Positions 1 through 6,000 of a DNA stretch of 9,962 nt are shown here, piece by piece. Every line of letters begins with the position of its first letter. Position 1 is the stretch's first letter. Origin of the DNA: Candidatus Aminicenantota bacterium (lineage in GTDB: Bacteria; Acidobacteriota; Aminicenantia; UBA2199); contig CP070627.1 of assembly GCA_020355945.1 (NCBI GenBank), forward strand, positions 6,322,610 through 6,332,571, in the 5' to 3' direction. Both the position numbers and the translations under genes were made by a program. Below the pieces are notes generated by a model. That model had not been told where the DNA came from. It ran no database searches and saw only the letters and a program-made list of their open reading frames with translations.

Positions 1-590
1 TCCGGTTCTGTTTTGCCGAAAAGGAATATGACATCGTATATATCCCTGGCTTTTGTCCTTTTGCGATTTAAAAGAGCAGATAGTTTCATAGATAATAAGA
101 TGTTGACCGGTGTCACATGAATAGCGGTAAACACATCGAATTTATTCAACATGAAGGACTGAGGCTTGTAATCATAATGATGCGGCGCGCAATCCACTTG
201 AATCATTAATCTCTCTTCTTTGTGGGGAGATAATCCCTCTTCAAACAGCAAGTTTAAGAAACGAAAGTAGGTCCTGAATGCTCCTTTAAATACACTCTTT
301 ATCTCAACCGTATAACCTTCCAGTTCAAGATTCCTTTTGATTTCATTGGAGAGTTCGATAAATTCTTCTTTTTCGACTGCCAGGTTGTCGAAGTCCAGGT
401 CTTCCGAAAACCTGTTGATGTTGTGAATGATTCTTAAACAAGTTCCGCCGACAAAAGACAAATTGTTACTTGATTTTGAATTAAACAGCATTTCCAGGAT
501 CTTGTATTGTAGATACTCTCTTAATATATTTCTTTTGTAAACCAGCAGTTGCTCAGTGTAATAGCTTTAAATTGTTTTCAAGTCAAGCAT
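1..590 (-). pseudogene. AbiEii-type nucleotidyltransferase toxin, in-frame stop at codon 8, cut by left edge
   Basis: Family role: AbiEii toxins are nucleotidyltransferases of the MNT/pol-beta fold that are held in check by AbiEi. The best start is the ATG at 590-588. It overlaps the AbiEi stop codon and has GGAGG (600-604) nine bases upstream. From it the frame reads MLDLKTI, then TAA (567-569), then continues open to the window edge with SYYTEQLLVYKRN. Counting through the stop, the hallmarks are FVGGT (residues 46-50), FSEDLDFD (61-68, metal ligands D64 and D66), IQVD (130-133, D133) and RTKARDIYD (178-186). No ATG, GTG or TTG occurs between the stop and M34 (ATG at 491-489). Translation would therefore need readthrough or a weak internal start that loses the first helix but keeps the motifs. 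The C-terminus lies outside the window. Family identity is secure; whether the gene works is not. Confidence 0.85.
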
Positions 591-1200
591 GGCTGATGAC
601 CTCCATCCACAACCCTGCCCGTTCCCGGAGAGATTGCTTGCCAAATTTCTGTAAGAATTCTTTGAATTTTTCCGGATCAACTTTTTTCTGCACCTCTTCC
701 GGGTTGAAACGAAGTTCTTCCATATCTTCCCTTGATTTAATTTGGGAGTTCAGGTACAGGAAATCCAGTACTGCCTTTTCCGGTGAAGCAATTTTAAAGC
801 GAACCCCCCCGAAATCTACCAGGCGATAGCCAAAAAAATATCGAGGGTGCATATGCTTATAAATCATTTTCCCGTATATTGTCGAAAAGGTTTTAGTCTT
901 CCTGGTGGAAACCGAAGTCACTGCGAAAACAGCTTCGGGAATAAAACCGTAGTAACCCAATGCAGCTTCCAGGGAGATATAAGAGGGGCTGTAGACCCTG
1001 TTGGCAGTAAAAAAAAGTATGTTCTCGTTTGGTTCTTGATCAGCAAATACGTAAAACCTGTTAATGATGTTTTTGAGATAGCCTTTTTCTTTCCATTCGC
1101 TTAATCTCCTGCGGTGGAAGCCAGGGTCCATCTTTTTGATGTCCTTCAACGAAAACAAGACAAAATCTTTAAAGTGTTCCTTCAATTCCAGGTATTTCAT
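583..1200 (-). CDS. AbiEi-family antitoxin (type IV toxin-antitoxin)
   Basis: 205 residues. Residues about 15-53 read as a winged helix-turn-helix (FSLKDIKKMD, RRRLSEWKEKGYL, NRFYVF). This is followed by the AbiEi core with SYISLEAALGYYGFIPE (73-89), a motif typical of transcriptional-regulator-like AbiEi antitoxins. Family knowledge: AbiEi neutralises the AbiEii nucleotidyltransferase and represses its own operon through the N-terminal wHTH. The ATG is preceded by AAAGGAAA six bases upstream and by a good extended -10 promoter. The stop codon overlaps the start of the AbiEii frame, the usual translational coupling in these operons. The length is somewhat short for the longer AbiEi proteins but normal for the compact subfamily. 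The gene appears intact, in contrast to its toxin partner. Confidence 0.88.
   Translation of the reverse strand: MKYLELKEHFKDFVLFSLKDIKKMDPGFHRRRLSEWKEKGYLKNIINRFYVFADQEPNENILFFTANRVYSPSYISLEAALGYYGFIPEAVFAVTSVSTRKTKTFSTIYGKMIYKHMHPRYFFGYRLVDFGGVRFKIASPEKAVLDFLYLNSQIKSREDMEELRFNPEEVQKKVDPEKFKEFLQKFGKQSLRERAGLWMEVISHA
600..604 (-). promoter_or_regulatory. Shine-Dalgarno GGAGG that fixes the AbiEii start
   Basis: GGAGG lies inside the end of the AbiEi gene, nine bases before ATG 590-588. It supports that ATG, which overlaps the AbiEi stop, as the original toxin start. This makes the TAA seven codons later a true interruption and not upstream untranslated sequence. Confidence 0.7.
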
Positions 1201-1220
1201 AATATTTCCTTTTGTTGCTA

Positions 1221-1249
1221 ATTATAGCATCAAAAAGAAATATTTTAAA
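1221..1249 (-). promoter_or_regulatory. Predicted sigma70 promoter of the AbiE operon
   Basis: Reading the minus strand, TGCTATAAT gives an extended -10 (TATAAT at 1221-1226, TGC at 1227-1229). Seventeen bases upstream is a weak -35, TTTAAA (1244-1249, four of six matches). Two A-tracts at about 1254-1279 could act as an UP element. The implied transcript starts near 1214 with a leader of about 14 bases that contains the ribosome binding site. AbiEi autoregulation would be expected to act here, but no clear operator repeat is visible. Confidence 0.6.
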
Positions 1250-1372
1250 GTATTTGGTAATTTTTTTTATTTTTTTCCAGGCCAATTTTCTTTATTTTCC
1301 ATCATGATGGCCTTTTTAAGAAAAAGACAAAAAAGACAAAAAATCGATTTTTTGGGGAGAATTTTGTGATTG

Positions 1373-1396
1373 GTGTTTTCGTGTTTTCGTGGCTGG
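1373..1396 (+). repeat. Short 8-bp tandem repeat (GTGTTTTC x2 plus GTGGCTGG)
   Basis: Two exact copies of GTGTTTTC (1373-1380, 1381-1388) run into GTGGCTGG. The sequence resembles, loosely and in inverted orientation, the leader of the LamG-like gene (TTCGTGTACC and TTTGTGGCTA on the minus strand at 2797-2840). Both may belong to one type of degenerate intergenic repeat. Confidence 0.45.
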
Positions 1397-1505
1397 CGCT
1401 TTTTTTCCTTTCCTCTTTGCAGGAATGGTGTGGATGAATATATCCCGGTATCGGCAGGTGAAATAAAAGAAGCCCTTCACCCGGTATTGGATAAGTTAAA
1501 GAAAA

Positions 1506-2777
1506 TCATCTGCCGCATAATTCCCAAACATTAAAGTTTCGATAAGCTGCCTCGGTTTCAGCCATCTGGCGAAAGCCTATCTTCCCGCCCCCGAGAACCG
1601 GCCCCCATCGGTCACTGCCCGGATCAGTGCAATCAAGGTAAACCTTACCGTTTACCAGAAGTTGTATATGGCCGCCGTCCTTGATAAGGCGCAGGCGATG
1701 AAATTCCATGACACCGGGAGTTATCCCGATTTGACCCAGTGCTAAGGTACTGGGGTTCGGGGATTTAGTCAAATATATAGTCGCTATATTTGTTGTCCGC
1801 AGGACCCGGCGGTTGGAGTAATAAATAATATAGTAATTATTAATGGCACCACTGTGATACTGGGAATAATGACCGTCCCGTTCGGGAAGGGCCGGGTCAA
1901 AGATATCTTCACCTTTTACACCTTTAGCGGCAAAAAAGATGTGGGTCAGGCCCGGTTCTTTTAAAGGTTTGAATTCCCATTCCGCGATGAAATCCCCCGG
2001 GAAATCCACTGGACACCAATAATTAAAATGCCCGGTGGAATCGTCAGGGGGATTGGGGATTTGGGAACGCATGATCATCATGTTGTCCTGGAACCTGATT
2101 TCTGCCGGGCCTTCGAGAACCCAATCCATCATACTGGCTTTATTATTCATTTTTGAGGCGTACAGCAGTTTGCCTTTTCTTTTTTTCATATCCAGCGGGG
2201 AAGGCAAATTTTTTGTGATTAAGAGATGGGCCATCTTACCGGACAGCTCTTTGGGAACCTGCTTTAATGCTTCTTCTTCGGGTAAGTATTCGGAAAGAAC
2301 GTTAACCTCTGTTACCCGGTTTGCACCCGGAGGTATCCTGGTGCTGACCGCCGCTCCCTTGACTTCCCACGGCGTATAATAACGAGAGTTTTCCTTCCTG
2401 GCGGAGATACCGTTCATATACATATCGGCCAGACCTTTACCGGCATCCCAGGTGAATTGAATAAAGTATTTCCCGGGTCCCGGCAGTTCCTTAAATACCA
2501 GGTAAAAGCCTCTGTGAATCTCATCTTTTTCCCATTGGAAAGTAATACTAACATTAGCATAACTTCTTTCAAGAATGCACTTAGCTAATCCCGGAAGCTC
2601 CACCAGGGGCTGGGTAAAAACATGCTCCCATTTGCCATTGCTGTATGTTTTATCGGTATGTAAAATGAAACTGACTGTCCCCTCCCGGCTAACCGGGTTA
2701 TCCCCTGCAAAAAACAGGGGGGAGAAAAATACGAAATAAAGCATTAAAGCATTAATTAAGAATAGTCTGGTTTTCAT
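1506..2777 (-). CDS. Secreted LamG-like / DUF1961 (YesU-like) two-domain protein
   Basis: 423 residues. The start ATG (2777) has AAGGAG seven bases upstream and is followed at once by a signal peptide: MKTR, a hydrophobic stretch to about residue 23, and a likely cleavage near FFAGD. A longer in-frame opening upstream is not used. Residues about 34-160 resemble a LamG/concanavalin-like jelly roll (EGTVSFILHTD, FTWDAGKGLADMYMNG). Residues about 200-420 match DUF1961, with GHFNYWCPVDFPGDFIAEWEF (249-269), FFAAKGVKGEDIFDP (281-295), YHSGAINNYYI (307-317) and a final sheet VNGK...NFNVWEL. Family knowledge: both domains have glycan-binding or glycan-cleaving relatives, and B. subtilis YesU lies in a rhamnogalacturonan-use locus. 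No catalytic pair can be assigned here. The gene has its own promoter, so a link to the PKS is not implied. Probable place: periplasm or outside the cell. Confidence 0.8.
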   Translation of the reverse strand: MKTRLFLINALMLYFVFFSPLFFAGDNPVSREGTVSFILHTDKTYSNGKWEHVFTQPLVELPGLAKCILERSYANVSITFQWEKDEIHRGFYLVFKELPGPGKYFIQFTWDAGKGLADMYMNGISARKENSRYYTPWEVKGAAVSTRIPPGANRVTEVNVLSEYLPEEEALKQVPKELSGKMAHLLITKNLPSPLDMKKRKGKLLYASKMNNKASMMDWVLEGPAEIRFQDNMMIMRSQIPNPPDDSTGHFNYWCPVDFPGDFIAEWEFKPLKEPGLTHIFFAAKGVKGEDIFDPALPERDGHYSQYHSGAINNYYIIYYSNRRVLRTTNIATIYLTKSPNPSTLALGQIGITPGVMEFHRLRLIKDGGHIQLLVNGKVYLDCTDPGSDRWGPVLGGGKIGFRQMAETEAAYRNFNVWELCGR

Positions 2778-2784
2778 TTTGTTG

Positions 2785-2790
2785 CTCCTT
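2785..2790 (-). promoter_or_regulatory. Strong ribosome binding site AAGGAG that decides the start at 2777
   Basis: AAGGAG sits seven bases before ATG 2777, and a classic signal peptide follows directly. An open frame extends upstream, but its translation (promoter and repeat sequence) does not look like protein, so this site sets the true start. Confidence 0.85.
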
Positions 2791-2849
2791 TCATTTTTTA
2801 GCCACAAAGTTACAGTGAAACATAAAGGTACACGAAGTAGAATAATGTA

Positions 2850-2879
2850 ATAATAGCATTTTATGCAATTATTTGTCAA
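2850..2879 (-). promoter_or_regulatory. Strong predicted sigma70 promoter of the LamG/DUF1961 gene
   Basis: On the minus strand a perfect -35 TTGACA (2874-2879) is followed after 18 bp by TATTAT (2850-2855), with TGC just before it as an extended -10. Transcription would start near 2843 and give a leader of about 66 bases. This places the gene in a transcription unit separate from the PKS, whose stop is at 3013. Confidence 0.75.
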
Positions 2880-2882
2880 TAC

Positions 2883-2948
2883 CCCATTTTCCCATTTTCC
2901 CCATCTTCCAAACCCAACATTCCAATATTCCAACATTCCATCATTCCA
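2883..2948. repeat. Intergenic degenerate tandem repeats (CCCATTTT x2; NNATTCCA x4)
   Basis: Two exact CCCATTTT units (2883-2898) lead into CCCCATCTT, then four 8-bp units follow: ACATTCCA, ATATTCCA, ACATTCCA, TCATTCCA (2917-2948). The array lies just upstream of the LamG-gene promoter and downstream of the PKS stop. It has no spacers and no coding potential. It may be a recurring genome repeat of the same kind as the arrays inside the NRPS and PKS genes. Confidence 0.75.
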
Positions 2949-3012
2949 ATCAATTGTGAATTTCGACCGCAGCGAACTAAGTTCCACTTTTTTTGTTATT
3001 TTTTCAAGAGCT

Positions 3013-6000
3013 TCATTGCGATTCAGCAATTCGGAGGGCCTCGGAGAATATCCGGGAAAACTCAACCACATTGGGCTTTTTAAAGATCGAAAAATGATTG
3101 CCGGTGACTTTGTAAAATTCAGCAGCTTGAGTACAGTATTTATTCCAATGCTCTTTTATTTTTCCTTTTGATTGATTGGCCCAGAAGTAATGAAGGCGGG
3201 TATTGATTTTTTGAGATGGGATATAAGTTTCCCGCGCATTAAAGAACGTTCTTCCTGAATTAAAATTTTTAATCAGTTGATTGATATCTATTCGGTCATT
3301 CGTAGGAGCGAAATGAGCTTTATATTCCATGATTAAAGGTTCAATTTTTTTCACATAAGACTGGTTAGATTCCAGGTGATGGATTATTAACGGCCAAATC
3401 TCATTTATATTGGAAACCTGTGCCAGTTTTTTTTCAATATCGATGCCGGTAAAATGTTGTTTTATAAAACTGATCTCATTTTCCAGTGTAAACATGGGAA
3501 TATCTTTACCTGGATTGCTGTTGGGTTCCGGCGTATCAATGAGGACGCAAAAGGCAATTTTTTCACCCATTTGCTCCAACTGCAAGACCATTTCAAAGGC
3601 CACAGTACCACCGAAAGACCAGCCAGCAATATAATAGGGACCCTGGAGCTGAATTTTTTTTATCATCCGGGTATATTCCTGGGCAATTTCTTCTATTGTT
3701 CGATTTTGGGGGGTATAGTCGGTTAATTGTTGGGCGCGAATTCCCCAGCAGTTAAAATCAATGTCCAGGTGCCGGCAAAATTCGATGTAGGCTTCTACAT
3801 CGCCGCTTCGATCGTGTATCAAAAAGAGATTTTTGTCACTTTCATCTTCCTTTTTCAACAACAGTACATTTTTTTCTTTTACCACCATACTTTCTTTTTG
3901 GAGTTCCCGGATGGATTGGTACCCGAATTCTTTTGCAATTTCCCGGGTAGGTTCACCCCAGAAATCTACTGTAAAATCATTTTTCCAGGTGTCAGCCACG
4001 GAACGGTCAATTTTTTTATGATGGTGAAATTTCATGTCCCCCAGCATGATTCCACCTTGATACACCGGGTCTGTCATGCGCTGCTTTTTCTCTTTGTAAG
4101 GCTGAAGCATGTCAGGGTGGAATCCCAGGTTTAAAAACCTACAGATCTGCCGGGCGGTTGTTTCGGGATTTGCTACTAAATCTTCGAATTTAATGCAAAG
4201 TTGACGATTCCCGGGAATTTGCTTTAAAAATTCCATGATGTTCAGGACACAGATATTCCATGTGATTTCAGCAATTGCTTGCCTGGAAAGACCAAGCTTA
4301 TCCATTAACTGCTGTCCCATTAGCAAATCCATCCTGGCTTCTATGTAAGAACGGATCATGCCGTAAGGATGACGCAGCAGGAAGATATACAGGGGGGCCT
4401 GGAAATAGGATTCGGCACGTTTCAGCACATCGCGATATAGGGAATAACCGGGTGACTTGTCTACGAGAACCTGGTTCTGTTGACCCAGCCATTCCTGGAG
4501 CCGGCCATAGAATTGTTTGACGGTCATACCCTGGTTTTCAAAGTCCTGCATCATTTCTTCGGCTTGTTGGACACTGCATTTTTTGATCCGGGTAATGGCC
4601 TGGAGAGTGCCCTGGAGATGAGATTCGGCACGGCCGCTCATGGTGGTTTTTCTATCGCGCAGGGTGTCATGGGGCAGTAAGTTCAACTCCGGCGGTGCAA
4701 ATAAACCCGGGTGACCCCCTAATATAACCCGAAGTAAGGTTGAACCGGTGCGGGGAGGTGATAATACGAATACAACCGGCGGGTTTTTGGGTTCTTCGCT
4801 TTTACCCCGGGGCGGCAGCGCAGGAAGCAAGCCGCGAATATGCTCGACTTTTTCCCTGGTAACTTCCTCCACTGCCTCCTCATATTGCCCTGGTTCCCGG
4901 GCTGCTGCGGTTTCGGTTTCCATCATCCGGGCGTAACCCTGCGGGTAGTTTTTTTTGAAGTAATCGGCCAGTTGGGCCACTGTAGGAGCGTCGAATATGA
5001 CTGTGATGTGAATAATCTCTCCAAGCAGTTCTTGCAATTTATTGACAAAGGCCATTCCTTTGAGAGAATCGGCTCCCATTTCAAAGAAATCTTCATGAAT
5101 ACCAATGGGTTTGAAGCCTAATATTTCTTCCCACAGGTTCGCCATCATTTGTTCGGCCTTATTCCTGGGGGCCACATAACCCTCTTCGGATTGAGCAGAA
5201 ACTGCTTCCGGGGCTTCATCCCTGGGTAAAACCAGGGGAGCAACCTCGGGCATTTTTCCTTTTAACAAATCGCCTAAATGAGACACATCAACCGGGTAAC
5301 GTCGGCCCTCAAAGGGATAGGTAGGTAAAGGCACCCGCTTTCTTTTTTCTCCAGGGTAAAACCCGGACCAGTCGATTTTTTTCCCGTAAAGCCATAAACG
5401 GCCTATCTTGTTTAACAGGTATTCTACATCGGATACTTTTTGCCCTTCGGCCCTGAGCAAGTTTATCACCAGTTGATTTGCTTTTTTGTCGATGTGCTGG
5501 ACCGCCAATGTGCTTAATACAACCCCGGGGCCCACTTCTACCAACGCAGCATTCTCAATTTTTACCAATTCTTCCAATCCCCGGGCAAATCGTACGGTCT
5601 CCCGCAAATGACTGACCCAGTACCGGGGACTGGCGGCGTTTTCAACGGTTATCCATTTGCCGGTTACATTGGATATATAGGGAATTTGGGGTTCATGCCG
5701 TGTTATCCGGCCGAAGGCCTCTTCAAATTCTTGTTCAATCGAATCCATCATGGCTGAATGAATACCGTGGGTGGCCCTTAAACGGATACACATATACCTG
5801 TTTTGTTTCATTTGTTTTTCAAAGGCGTCGATGGATTCATTGGAACCGGAAATAATACAGGCTTCACCGTTATCAATGGCGATGGATAACCCGTGTCCCA
5901 GTAGGGGTTTTAATTTCTCTTCCGGCAGGGGGACGCTGAGCATGGCCCCGGAGGGGATGCGACTGATTAATTTGCCCCGCGAGACCAACAATTTTAAGGC

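Larger units (their letters stand above)
1201..1505. other. Intergenic region between the AbiE operon and the LamG-like gene
   Basis: Apart from the AbiE promoter, this gap holds A/T-rich tracts and a perfect 12-bp palindrome CCATCATGATGG (1299-1310). It also has a short tandem repeat GTGTTTTC twice (1373-1388) followed by GTGGCTGG. An open plus-strand stretch (1424-1534) reads like the C-terminus of a lost protein. No convincing Rho-independent terminator for the LamG-like gene is seen. Confidence 0.5.

Noticed and set aside
1280..1315. GGCCA/TGGCC inverted repeat followed by TTTTT (plus strand) as a terminator
   Set aside because: The stem is only five base pairs with a loop of over 20 bases, and no plus-strand gene precedes it.
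1457..1481. GGTGAA/TTCACC hairpin downstream of the LamG-like gene as its terminator
   Set aside because: Six-base stem, large loop and no following T-run in the minus direction.
1506..2777. LamG/DUF1961 gene as a tailoring member of the NRPS/PKS cluster
   Set aside because: It has its own strong promoter and a signal peptide, and its domains belong to extracellular glycan-related families.
2883..2948. Intergenic repeats as a CRISPR array
   Set aside because: Units are 8 bp, contiguous and degenerate, with no spacers.
2956..2999. Imperfect dyad GTGAA/TTCCAC followed by a T-run as a terminator
   Set aside because: The T-run follows on the plus strand, where there is no gene. In the direction of the PKS transcript the dyad has no T-tract and a weak stem.
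2778..3071. Upstream in-frame extension of the LamG/DUF1961 gene to an ATG at 3071
   Set aside because: It runs through tandem repeats, the promoter and into the PKS end. The ATG at 2777 has a strong ribosome binding site and begins a signal peptide.
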